Of a stretch of 64,000 nucleotides of DNA, positions 43,817 to 55,729 are shown one piece after another; the first letter of the stretch is position 1; every line of letters begins with the position of its first letter. The stretch comes from Limnephilus marmoratus (taxonomy: Eukaryota; Arthropoda; Insecta; Trichoptera; Limnephilidae): positions 10,992,001 to 11,056,000 of the forward strand of contig OU862919.1 of the NCBI GenBank assembly GCA_917880885.1, in the 5' to 3' direction. The notes beneath the pieces were generated by a model. That model was not told where the DNA came from. It did no database searches and worked only from the letters and a program-made list of their open reading frames with translations. The position numbers and the translations under genes were made by a program.

Positions 43817-44240
43817 GACGACCTCCGTAGTCCAGTGGCTAAGACTCTTGACTCACATTCCGGAGGTCGCGGGTTCGAACCCGGCATGCGCAAATAAACT
43901 TTATTTGATTAATTTGTGTTATTTCACAATTAATTCATTTAAAATAATATATAGTATATTTGCGGCATGTTCCAGAGTGGAAGATACTATTAGTATCGCC
44001 CTGGTGTAAGACCACCATTCAGAATTGAAACGTTGCTTGAAAATGGCTTTAGCCGTGTTTAGTGACCAGATCTGAATAGCCAGGTACTTCCCAACCTTCC
44101 TCTTCCCCACCTCCTTCCCCTCCCCACTAGCTTCAGCCTCACAACATACCCCAATTGGGGATGCCATAGTCTCACTGGCTCCAGACGGGAGCAGTTGAGA
44201 TTCTTGTGCGGTATTCACTGTAAAAAAAAAAAAAAAAAAA
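43817..44240 (+). mobile_element. tRNA-derived SINE (family 1), full-length
   Basis: Head GACGACCTCCGTAGTCCAGT with B-box GGGTTCGAACCCGG, the complete body, and an A-tail at 44222-44240. Together with 31566-31985 it forms the youngest, most alike pair of this family. Confidence 0.9.
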
Positions 44241-44690
44241 TTCGTTAATTATTCGTTCACTTAGTTTATTAGTTAATTGGCAAACAATATCGGGACATCC
44301 GGAAGCGCAATCCCACCTAGTAAAAACTGCGGATGGAACATTTCTTATATTTCAATATCTTTGTGTTAAACCAATTCGTTGGGCACAGTAGACACTCTAT
44401 TATGTGGTGTACCTCGGAATCTGTTTTACCCGCACTAAATATTAAGGTTATCTTAATTGTTTAATAATGTTGTTACTGCTATGGCTCATTTAACTGCGTC
44501 ATATTGTTTAAGTTTTGAAAACGTACTGAGGAGTGGGAAATAATTTTTTTCTCCTTACTTTGTTAATTAGCGTTACATTGGGATCATTCGTTCTTTATTG
44601 ATTTCTAATTGTTCAAGAAAATTTATTCTAAGACCGTTTCTATCTATGTGTAATGGTTTAGGCTTGAAATGGAACGTGATTATTCACTTA
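44241..44690 (-). mobile_element. Penelope-like 3' end (tentative), second half
   Basis: The minus-strand translation near 44690-44560 gives KPLHIDRNGLRINFLEQLEI, the same C-terminal motif as at 6430-6290. The remainder is 3' UTR-like. Confidence 0.4.
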
Positions 44691-44849
44691 AAACAACAAC
44701 AACAACAATCTGGTGAATGATCACACTCATTTTAGTGGGCGGGGTTGAGGTAAAGATTAAGATAAAACATATAAAAAAATATATGTACAAGGTGTGTGTA
44801 TGTGTGTGAATATGTATATGTACCAATGTAATTTATAGAATTATTCAAA

Positions 44850-45720
44850 ATATTTACCATTGCAACATTCTTCAAGATAATATCAACAAATTGTTAATTT
44901 GGTGTAATGAAAATAGACTTTACTTAAATATCTCAAAATGTCAAATAGTTAGATTTTCTCGAATAAAAAATACAGTGATTTTTTATTACAACATTGGTAA
45001 CAATACTCTCGATGCATTAACACAAATTAAAGACTTGGGCATCACCTTTCAATCAAATCTTTCATTTGTTAACCATATGACAGAAATCCGTAATAAGGGC
45101 TTAAAAATGTTGGGATTTATAACTAGGCTAACTAAAAATTATAGCAAAATAAAGTGTTTTAAACTGTTATATTTTGCCTATGTTAGAAGTCAACTTGAGT
45201 ACAATTCTCCCGTCTGGAATCCACATTATAGTATTCATGTACAAGCTGTTGAAAGAATACAAAACAAATTCTTACGTTTTTTAATTTTAAAATGGGGATT
45301 CCAGCAATTATGTTGAACTATTTTAAATGATATGAATATGCTGAAAAAATTGTCCGACAGAAGAATTTTCACTGACTTGGTATTTCTATGTAAAATTCTA
45401 AATGATTTTGTTGATAGTCCGGTATTGCTAGAATTGATAAGCTTCCGGATTCCACTACGTAATACTAGAAGTCAGGATTTATTTCAGTGCAGAAATTCTG
45501 GGACTAAATACCATAATATGTAGGTATTCCTCTTTGCCCAGAAAACTATCGGAGGGAAGCAATTATACCAAGTCAGTGGACATCTTCAATTTATGTTTAA
45601 ACAAATATAAAATATTATTACTGAGACAGTTCAGTTATGTATAATGAATGCTGTATATTTCTTATTAGTCATGTGTAATGTTTGTAAAAGCCCCGAGAAA
45701 GGGCGTTAATAAATAAATAA
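44850..45720 (+). pseudogene. CR1/Jockey-like LINE 3' fragment
   Basis: Frames 44891-45316 and 45332-45523 encode the post-catalytic part of a reverse transcriptase: LIWCNENRLYLNISKCQIVRF, QIKDLGITFQSNLSFVNHM, YFAYVRSQLEYNSPVWNPHY, QNKFLRF, then LSDRRIFTDLVFLCKILN and IPLRNTRSQDLF. A stop/frameshift lies near 45316. The 3' UTR contains 'ccccgagaaagggcgt' and ends in a TAAATAAATAAATAAA tail. The catalytic FADD part is lost. Related to the LINE at 6503-7408. Confidence 0.85.
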
Positions 45721-46264
45721 ATAAAAATAAAATGTGTTTGAAATATAGTGAAGAGTTGTGAGTTCGCATTGATTAAGTTACGAGTAATGTACCTTGTTAA
45801 TTATTTCATTGTCAAACAGTTAAAGTAAAGTGACTAAAAGAACACCACTGCTTCACATTTCAAAAGAAATCGTTGCTTTGCAACAATGAAATGCATCAGT
45901 TTCTTTAATACAATGAAGAAATGGACATTTCTTGGTTGGCGTAAAAACAAAATGTCTTTGAAAAGTGCCATTTAAAGTTCACACGGAAAAGCTTTCATAA
46001 CAATTATATTCGAGTTTCAAAGAAAACTGGCACTTTGCTCAAACTCAAGTATATTTCATAATATATATTTCAAAGAGAAGACATGCGGTGGTCACTTCAG
46101 AAAAAGCTGGAGATATCAATTTATTGCAGATATGTAAGTAACGTAGACATCTAAATTGATACACTTGCCCTAACACATTTTTGGCAACAGGAGGGTTCGA
46201 AAATGCTTTAAACTACGGAATCAGTCTTACATTTACCACCGAAGAGCGCACATTGAAATAACTA
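45721..46264. other. No recognised feature
   Basis: No homology or repeat partner noted. Confidence 0.35.
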
Positions 46265-46354
46265 GACCCTGCGCAGAAATGTAAAAATCGCTAAGGTATG
46301 GCAACGGTTTGCAGCGCAGTCCATTGTGGAACTTTTCTGCGCAGGATCTTAATG
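46265..46354. mobile_element. Possible 90-bp MITE-like foldback
   Basis: AGACCCTGCGCAGAAA on the left and the inverse of AGATCCTGCGCAGAAA on the right enclose about 58 bp. Target duplication not clear (possibly TA/TAA). Confidence 0.45.
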
Positions 46355-46374
46355 CGCGGTATACCCGCTCAAAA

Positions 46375-46715
46375 AGAAGAAAAAGAAAAGAGAGATATGT
46401 TAATACGAATGTTAGAGCGCGCGCTAATATTAAAAACGATAATATTTAAGCTAACATTGTGAAAACGTTTAATAAAACACGACTCGTTTAAAATAGAGTA
46501 AAAATCTCGAAAGGAACATCTAAAATAGCATTTAAAGAAACACTGTGAATTTTTTCATATATATTAACTTATAAAATAAGTGAAAAAAACGTTTTTATAA
46601 AAAATTTCGGAGCATGCTTTGCGATTTTTTTCTATCGAGGGAATTTCATATAATTTGGGTTTCGGTGTGGGGAACGTCAAGATATTATCTTAAAAAATAA
46701 CATTTCTTATATTTT
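46375..46715. repeat. Dispersed repeat R3, third copy
   Basis: 'aataaaacacgactcgttta', 'atctcgaaagg' and 'ctatcgagggaatttcatat' match 16048-16830 and 17864-18240. No MITE here: it preserves the empty site. Confidence 0.75.
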
Positions 46716-47859
46716 TTACGCAGCCAGAAATTTGCACACCGTTGTAAAAAAGGAACAGTAATTCATGAGTAGATTTTATTTCCGAGGACTTAATAATAAT
46801 ATCCGAGTTGCCCGTATAGTGTCAGATTCATTTATTGACAAATCACAGAAAGGGATACGGCAATTTGAATATCTAAGATGAGGAAAGACTGGTCCAATAT
46901 CGGTAAAATAAGGCATCATAAAAAAACACACAATGTCTGATGGTTCCTCGTCAGCTCGGAAAGTTTATGCAAAGGTTATGATAATGAGAATATTCGCGTA
47001 AAACAATAAAAACGCAATAAAATCAATCAATTTCAGAAAAGTTTGCAAAAACTCAGAATAGAAAGCAATCCGCCATAAACAAGATGACTTTAATGTATTT
47101 CTCCGATGAAAATCCAATATTAGTTCCATTGTAGTTGTCCGCTGTAATTTCTTTAGTATCCAATTGTCATCAGCAGGAGTCTAAAGTATCACAAAGAAAT
47201 TGCAATAATACTAGGTCACGATACACGACCATCCTTTATCACATAAAAAAATAAATAAATTGCGTCTCAGAGACGACTCACAGTCTTCTATAATTGGATA
47301 CGGGATTTACGAGAATTCCTTGATTAAATTAAAAATCTTTTGTATTGTCGGGATCTCAAATTAAATCAGAAAGCTGACGGATTCTGAATGCAAGTACCTT
47401 TGTAGATTGTTGATGTTTCATTCCCCATTGTTCATCTCTTTGAATGCACAGAGGTGTAGTTTTCATGAAGTAATTTAAACAATGTTATGAAGTGAAATGG
47501 AGTCGAGTTGAAGGAGAACGTAAATACAATAATGTTCTGTGAACTGTGACAGGGGTCGCTCATCATTTTAAAAAGGAATAAATAGATAAATTAAATACTT
47601 ATTTATTAAGCCGTTTAATCACAGGTTAACAAATTTGTTCCAGCCCACTTAGGCCTCATATAAATCATTGAATCTCCCTTAGTGTCATGGTGAGAAATAT
47701 GATCTAAACGGTGTTAGGAAGAGAAAACTTCACGCTTTATATTCAAATCAAAAATTTAACTATAATAATAATAGCCTTTACTCAGACAGTAAATAACATT
47801 ACATTATTTTAAAAAAAAAACCTTTCACTTTTATAACACTTATCATGCATCAACTCCCT
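46716..47859. other. No recognised feature
   Basis: AT-rich without coding signal or repeat partner. Confidence 0.35.
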
Positions 47860-48008
47860 GTCTGTATGTTACTAGTTGACAAAGGCCTCCTCCAACTGTC
47901 ACCATTTATCTCTATCATTAGCTACTCTTGTCCATGTACCACCCGCTGTGGCTTTGATATCGTCAACCCACGGTCTAAATGGTCTACCTAGTTTTTTTCT
48001 TGTCACTT
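47860..48008 (-). pseudogene. RTE-like LINE extreme C-terminus
   Basis: Minus strand: LGRPFRPWVDDIKATAGGTW, TRVANDRDKW, LEEAFV. This is the common ending (GRP...WVDDI...W.R.A.DR..W..LEEA) of RTE-type reverse transcriptases. Only about 50 codons remain. Confidence 0.75.
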
Positions 48009-49196
48009 GTGAACCAATTCATGACAAATTTTGACCATTTTGCAAAATTTAACCATAGAAAATTAAAAATGTGAATATTTTATGAAACCAAATTTATTTC
48101 CGATAGCAATTTGAAAAAAATGAAAAAAATTATGAAAATTACAAAATTACGAGAAACGACAAAAACGTGAGTTGATAATAACGTTTATATTACATTGGCC
48201 TAATAAAATATGTACCTATGGGTTTTCTTTTTTTTCGTTATCAGTAATTTTAGAAAGAAAAAACATAGTCAAACATTTTTAAAACTTTTTACATTTGCAA
48301 TAAAAAGATTTATAAGTATTTAAAAATTCAAATTTTATTTCTAATAATGATATTTTTAAACATTTTTCACCGCCTTTCTAAAAAACTTTTTGGTTTTTGG
48401 ATATATTCAGTAATATACAATTTATTTGGATTTTAATGTAACGTGGAAATATTTTTACCTTCTAAAAATACGCCCGATTTCTGATAGGATCGAAACTTTA
48501 TTGAAGGATTAATTTGTAAGGTGATCTCCCATCTTTCAGACATTTTATAAAACATGCTTTTAATATGCACGTGTACAAAATTAGATATTTGAAAGGAGAC
48601 GAGCGTACTGCAAAGAATATACTGGCATGTAACTACTATAACATTAAATTTGCACGTTTAGAAACACTTGCTGACATATTCACTGCTAGTTACTTTAGCT
48701 ACAGAATTTCATTGTATAACATTCTACTTGCGAATAATACATAACACATATTCATGATGATTAATTTAATTGTACCTAATATTTTTAAATTACCTGCGTG
48801 GCAACTTTCCCTTATCCCTGTCCTCCCCTTACCCGTCCCAATCCAAATACCTGTTTTGCACCCTATTTTCTTTACAGTTCGTCGCCTTAGTTCTTAATTG
48901 TCCAAACGACCTTTTGAAAATTTTACATGAGGAGAAGGTTTTCTTTCATTATTTCAATGAAACATTATGATAGGTGCTTAAGATAAAGCTGTCCCCGTAA
49001 AGGCAAAGGTCTCAATTATTTAAAAAATTCTTAGTTAAGTGATTAACTATCATTTTTTATACTTTATTTTTAGTTTTAAAGTAGAGATTGAGCAATAACT
49101 AAAATGGTCGTTTGGACAATTAAGAACCGAGGCGACGAGTTATAATCGCATTTATTTTATTGTTGTGTTTTTATATTTAGGTTTATCACTTGTTGA
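48009..49196. other. No recognised feature
   Basis: AT-rich; a 'ttattgaaggattaatttg' block at 48495 recurs near 62155. Otherwise nothing. Confidence 0.35.
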
Positions 49197-49200
49197 ATCT

Positions 49201-52200
49201 TGTGATGGTTCACCCCCCCCCCCCTAATTGAAAACTTTAAAAATATTTCTTCTTCTCGTGCGTTCATATCTCCGGTTGGTAGATCTTCCTCTCGTACCTA
49301 CTGAATGATTCGCCATTAATGTTTTGAATCATGACTTATTTTTCCCACCCCTGTGACTGAACACAGTAAAAGGTAGTTTTCCGGGAAATTCTTACAATAA
49401 ACCCTTTTCTCCACGTTGTGTGATTTTTTTTTTCGGAGCACCTAGAACATCTAGGATAGGTATTTAATGTCTTTTGTGGTAACTTTCGGTTCTTTTAAGG
49501 TAAGGTGTGGAAGAATAACTCTGTATCTCTTAGACGTCTGAAGGACACGCCCTGTCTAAACTATCCTGAATTTGTCTCACATAATGAGCACTGTTGTTAT
49601 TACTCTCGCTAGGCTATAAAATTGATCTCTCCCCCTCTACGTCCTAATAAGTTTTAATGTACGTACCTGGAATGTTTCATTTCATGTGGATAATTGGCGA
49701 ATTCTCTGCACCGCTCTCCATGGCTAGATGCTATACATAATCGTGATAATATGTTCTGTTGTTAGTAAACACAAACTTATACCTAGGATGGAAGTATAAG
49801 GACGGGATAGAGGATAAAATGGATGCGATGTGGAAGGAATTTTTTTGCAAGCAAATACTGGCTCCTCCACTTGACCAAGTTGACTAGGTGGTCAGCTCTC
49901 AGAACACGACCCTCCGACCAATGCATGATGAGGCTATACCCATGGCACCCGGAAAATCTCTTGACGATAAACCAGATACCCGGACCCCTCCATAACAGAA
50001 GAAGAACGGCATGCCTTCAAACCTTTCCCAGACAACTCCAGTATCGAACACCTCCGGAACTACTTTACTGGCTCTAGAAGGGGTAATCTATTTCGTCCCT
50101 TATCAAGACTCTACTCACGGTACAAAGTGGCGTAAGCTTGTGACAGGCAGATCCTTCTCCCACGTGACCGACCTAGCGTTACAGACCACCTCTGGAAACC
50201 GACTTATCCCCACCCTTGTAAGAGATACGTTTGCTTCCAGGTCGATAGGATTAAAAAATGTGATGATGCTGCAGGAATCTCTCCACAAGAGCCATGCCTA
50301 TGCCTCCATCCACACTACCTTGCCGGTAACTCGAGATGCTTTTGGTCAAGACGCCTCCGTCAGCGAACCATGTCCTTTCATACTGATGGCATCTCATTTC
50401 ATACGACCTGTTGCGCCCATCCGCTCGACATAGTTCCGCGAAAGGGAATTGCTTCCAGCACCTCGCGAGACCCGATCAGTCTATGGTGAGCATCCTCCAA
50501 CATGACAATGCAGAAAGACCCTTACCGGGGGACCACCAATTTTCCACATAATGTGTGGCCTCGGTGTTCGTCATCAAATTGCCCAGTCCTAAAGATTTAA
50601 AAAAGCGTAATTCAAGAAGTAGGGATTCAGCAGAGTACCTGTTAGTTTTATTTGTTTCATAGTTTAAAACCGTGAATCTGCTCCACTGCTCCCTTGTCTA
50701 AAGATGTTCAGCTGCTCGCCCTTCAGTAATCGCCTTCAATTTGATATGTCGTACTCTCGAGACGCTCCCCATTTGGTTGACTGTATTCTCTATGTCAGGT
50801 TCATTTTTTGTGTCAGCTCGGCATCAGCCGTGTGCCGAGAAAAGGTCACTGTCCAGGGTGATAACTGGTAACATCTGTGAAATACGCCTAGTACCTATTC
50901 TGGGATAAAAGTACATCAATCTATTCGATACAGACACTCATGCAATTAACTGTTTAAGATTCGCGTTCTATTCACACCACCCGGCAATCAGCAGGACCTG
51001 TAATTTAAATATAGATTCTTTAACTCACCCATACGTAATTGTTTAATTCTCCGGTCGGGAAAACACGACCAATTGTATCTTAATTACGTATCCTGTAGAC
51101 CTGTACCTATGGAGAAAACACAAAGGCCCCTCCCTACGATTTCCTAAATTTTTGTACGACGAGGCCTAACGTAACCTTAGATTTACGATTAAATTTAACC
51201 CCCTCCCCTTATAGTCTGAATTTGATTGGAGGTATCTTTATCGCTTCAGTCTGACTATCTCGCAATTGTAATGTACTCCTGTTGTCCGACGTTTGAAGAC
51301 TACTTCAAATATACCTATCGTCCCTCTTTAAATATGTGTGCTCTCTAAGGTTAAATTACCGCTTGTTACATCTTCGTATCGAAACCACTAGATTGAACGT
51401 TTTCATAGATTATTATTATTATTGTTTTATTTCTAACTATTCGGAATACATTTTTTTTTTTCCATTTCAAGAGAACGATTGTTTGATCGTAATTAAGATT
51501 TTTTTTTATATCCTATTATTATTTCTGATTTAAAACCCGCAATTTTATTATTATCATTTATTTGCCGACACCGTTTAAATTGTAGTAATACTGAAGTTTT
51601 TATTATTAGATCACGCTTGTTTAAACCGAATTAATAACTGTTATTACAACTCGATATTCTCACTGTTCTTAAATAATTTCACTAACCTTTTAAAGTTCCT
51701 AAAAGCTTTTCACCACTGGCTCGTACCCCTTTCCCTGAATCTAATTGAATAACACCTTGCACAAAATCCACTGAAGTTAGCTCGACAATCCACCGAACGT
51801 TTTTTCGCTAAGTCTTCGAAAAATTCCAAAACACTCCCCGGTTCGCGCGCTTTTGGTCAGCCTTTTCTTACGAGATCTCACAGTCAACTCCCAACTTGCT
51901 TTTCTTATCATCGTACAAGGTCTTAATGTAGGTACTGTAATTTTAAAACCCCTTTTTCTCTAAGCTGCATTGTGGGAAGATCTTCTCTCACGTCCTGTGG
52001 CCCCTTACCAGACTATTGCGCAATCATAACTACCAACACCCCCCCTAACTATACACGGTAACGTCAGACCTACTTTATATTTAAAAAGCCTCCTTTCAAA
52101 ACTGCATTTCTAGCTTTCGACTGACTGTACATTTATTATCTAAACTCTAATTATTCTGGCTAAAACTTCTCAACCGAATTACCACCATTTTTCCACTATT

Positions 52201-53678
52201 TTTATTATTATCATTATTTTATTCGTTGCACTGTCCTTAAATGAAGGATGGAATGTTTTCTACGGGATTATTATTATGATCCGGGACCATTGTCGTTACT
52301 CAAGACAAATATTTATTGTTATATTTTTGTCTCTACATAATGAATGATAAGTTGCAATTATTATTTATGTAACCAATCTATTATGTGATTACATTTCAAT
52401 GTAGGCCTGTTTACGAGAATTATAAGTCGACTTATAATTTACGGCCTCAACACGGCTAGTCCAGTGGCGGATTATTGGGAAAACCTATATTATAACCGTT
52501 TTATATTCTTCACTTATCTAGTGTTCGTATTTAGGGTTTTCGGTTGATATCCCTTTTTGTACTTATGTAATTTTAAAACCACTGTAAGCATTAACACTGA
52601 GTATTTTTTATTATTATCTCGCAGATCTCGTTCAATAAGGATATTATTGTTATTATTATTAATTATGACAGGAGTCCAATACTTTAATAAGTCTCTATTC
52701 CCAAATTTAAATGTTTATCGCGCGGCAATCGCGAATTTTAACAACGATTATCTTTATTAAGTAACACAACACCGAACTTCTTTATCTTACACCATAAATG
52801 CAAAATCTTCACTGAAGTTAGTTTTAACAAACACTTCTCGTTTTCGCTAAGTCCACAGCGAGCCACAACACTCTTTTCGAAATTCCACGACCAGCCTCTT
52901 CTCCGACTCAAGGATGTCTGCCTAATCTACCCTCTTTCCAACTCGCATGTCCCATGTCAAACCTACCTTCCAACGTTTTTTACATTAATTTATCACTCAT
53001 AAATTCTCACAGTTATGCGAACTGCACTTCAGGAAAAATACTTGAATTTGCACATAATTTAAAGTTCTGACAGGACATTAATTTTTATTAGTTTCACTAA
53101 TTACTTTCTTGAATCTCGTACACGTAAAATCAAGAGATAAATTCAGCTTTAATGTATCGATCTTGACAACCCACTCAAATACAAGGGATCGAACACATTT
53201 TTCATCTGCGTTATCTAAATAACCCAAAATCCAAACCGAAACCTTAGGGTTTTGTCACTAGCGTAACCTATTACTTACCAGACTCGCCGATTTCAGCCGT
53301 GAAACCAACTGTCGTCAATTCCCTCGTGCTCCTCATAAAAATGTGATTTATGACCAGGTTAGAAGTGTTTTTACCACTTAAAATAACTATCCCCTAAAAC
53401 GTGGGACAATATTTTGTTCTAAATCCACCAAGAGGCATCAGGTTTGGCCCTTTCCTGTGATTGATGGGACGCCCCTAATATGGTTCGATATTTATTCTGA
53501 TTTGTTGAACGCTTTCGTTACCCTAGTAGATAAATCCTTCTTCGAAAGGCCAGCCCCAATTGCTGCAGACCCCTTTAATTCCACTATCGAATCTACCCCA
53601 CCGGTGTTGGTAGTATGCTCATATTTGTTATAAGGAAAAAATTATTTGCCAACCATTTGACAAAGCAGGTTCATCACA
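49201..53678. repeat. Left LTR, 4478 bp
   Basis: Starts TGTGATGGTTCA followed by 12 Cs. It holds a GC-richer block (49800-50560) with an ORF and otherwise AT-rich non-coding sequence. The length is several times that of ordinary insect LTRs. Confidence 0.85.
50011..50433 (+). CDS. Unknown 140-residue ORF inside the left LTR
   Basis: ATG at 50011, stop TAG at 50431-50433. No family recognised and no signal peptide or membrane segment; the composition is ordinary, with a Thr/Ser-rich start. The same frame reaches back to an ATG at 49819 but is cut by two stops (TAG about 49885, TAA about 49991), so it may be the open remnant of a longer captured gene. It lies in the GC-richest block of the LTR. 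An identical ORF is in the right LTR. Whether it is translated is unknown; it could be chance. Confidence 0.35.
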   Translation: MPSNLSQTTPVSNTSGTTLLALEGVIYFVPYQDSTHGTKWRKLVTGRSFSHVTDLALQTTSGNRLIPTLVRDTFASRSIGLKNVMMLQESLHKSHAYASIHTTLPVTRDAFGQDASVSEPCPFILMASHFIRPVAPIRST

Positions 53679-55729
53679 GCCTCCCTATAGAAATTATCTC
53701 CAGTGTCAAAACACGCTATTAGTGGTTGGTCAGTGGAGTCATTTCTAAATACAGGTTTTGGTTTGTTTCCCCCCCCCCCCCCGTAGTTTTCCCTTCTTTT
53801 GTACCTAAACGTTGTTTATCCCCTTTTTATCCTTGTTCTACCCCCTCCCCTCCTATCTTTTATCCCCCCCTAAATCAACGTCTAAAGTCCACTGTATTTA
53901 GTTAACTACAAATTTTTATTTTTTTATTTATTTTTTCCGTAAATCTCAAGCGACTCTCCCAATCCGGCCCAGCTGGCTGTTCCACTGCTAAGCGACCACC
54001 GGTACGCTCGTGTCTTACGAACTGCCACATGTCCTTGTTTTTTTTTTTCAAACCCCCTGCCCGCCAACAGTAATTTTTTTTCCGCATTCTTTTAACCGTA
54101 CTCCGACATAGGGTAGTGTATTTTTTGTTAATGTCTGTTATCTGTTATCTTAATTTTTTGCTATCTCGTGCGCAATTTTACGAGTGTGACCGACCCTTTT
54201 TTGTTTCTTGTCCTTCGTTAGACTATCTCTACGGTCTCTCTTCAAAATAAAACTAACCTCTTCCCCATTGATGAACAAAGAAAAGACATTATTACCTATC
54301 AATATAAATTTTTGTCTTTGTTGTGCGCTAGACCGTCTCCATTCAATATAACAATTAGTGTATGAACAGGACTACTCAATGTTGGCCCGATTGCATCATT
54401 GTTTCTACTGGTTTGTTGTCCGGTCACCCCAGTTTAAAGAATTTTCAAACCTTATTGTAGGTCAACTAACCAAAATTATACTCGCTACGGTGAATCGATA
54501 TTAAAATGGATCATCGAAGAACTATCTCCCATAATACATGACACACTTTCTCGTTGCTTCTTATCGAAGGTTGGATACCACTAACTACCCTGCTGGTTAT
54601 GTTCAAAATTTTAATTGACGTACGGCGCAACTCTCACTGATTCCCAACCCATTTGAATCAAAATCTCTCCTACCAGTGTGGTGTAACCCGAACATGTCTA
54701 AATCCACTAAAGGCTTTTAGCTGATCACGTTTCCTCCCTAAGCCTAAAAAAAATCCTTTTATCGCCTTTAACCATGAATTTGTTCTAACCTAACCATGCT
54801 TGAATTTAATAACCAATCGATTGGTTCCGCCCCCTCCCTAAGCCATAAAACCTCCTTATTCATTTAACATGAAAATTTTCTAAACTAAACACGTCGAATG
54901 TAGTGACCATTTGGTTGATCTTATCCCCTCCCTAACCCACTAAAACCCCTTCTCATAAAATTAAATTGTTTGATCTTCACACAGAAACACATATGTGTGT
55001 ATACGCGTCCTCATACACATACGAGTATATTCCTAATTATTCCGCGCGAACATAATTTCACTTGCTCTTATTTGTTTTATTCATTTATTTATTTCGCGCT
55101 TACCTATTTATCTTTACGTTTACCTACTCGTTAGTTTTATTAATGTTTTATTCTATTCAGTTTTACATTAATTGCATACCGCATTATTTCCGTACCTACT
55201 TATAGCTCCTTTGTGTGGGGTTTTCAAATTTGTCCTACCCTTTTTTTGTGTCGTAAAATTTTAACTAAAAGTTTGTTTATCTTGTCCCGGGTCATTAACC
55301 GAACCTTTTTTTTTTTTTTCGCCCCGGGTTGTTGCATTCCTGACCTAGTTACGATAGTCGAACACAAGGTCAAAAATCTTCGATCTTTATGATGTGTTCA
55401 CTGTACCTTTTTTTTTTGTTGCATCTAGGCAATGACCTACATTCAAACCGTCGTGGTTGTAAACTTTCGTTTATGTTTTGTTTACAAAATTTCTATTTAT
55501 TTTATCTACCCGTCTAAGAGGCAATGACCTACACTTGCAGATTTAAAACTCTTGGCTACTGATTTGTTTAAATACATTTTTGTTTTTTTTTTTCTATTCT
55601 TGCCTACTTATTTTTTTTGAAAGCTTTTCTTCCCACGTAATAATTCGTAACTGTCTTTCAAATTGCACTAAGATACATTGAAATTCCTCCAGCTTTTAAA
55701 ACCTTACCTCCTGGTCTCTCGGCAACACT
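53679..55729. other. Interior of the LARD-like element, no genes
   Basis: 2051 bp. The longest frame is 61 codons and low-complexity. Long pyrimidine tracts (C-run at about 53768-53782, many T-runs) and no capsid, protease, polymerase or integrase motif. No primer-binding site is obvious directly after either LTR. Confidence 0.75.
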
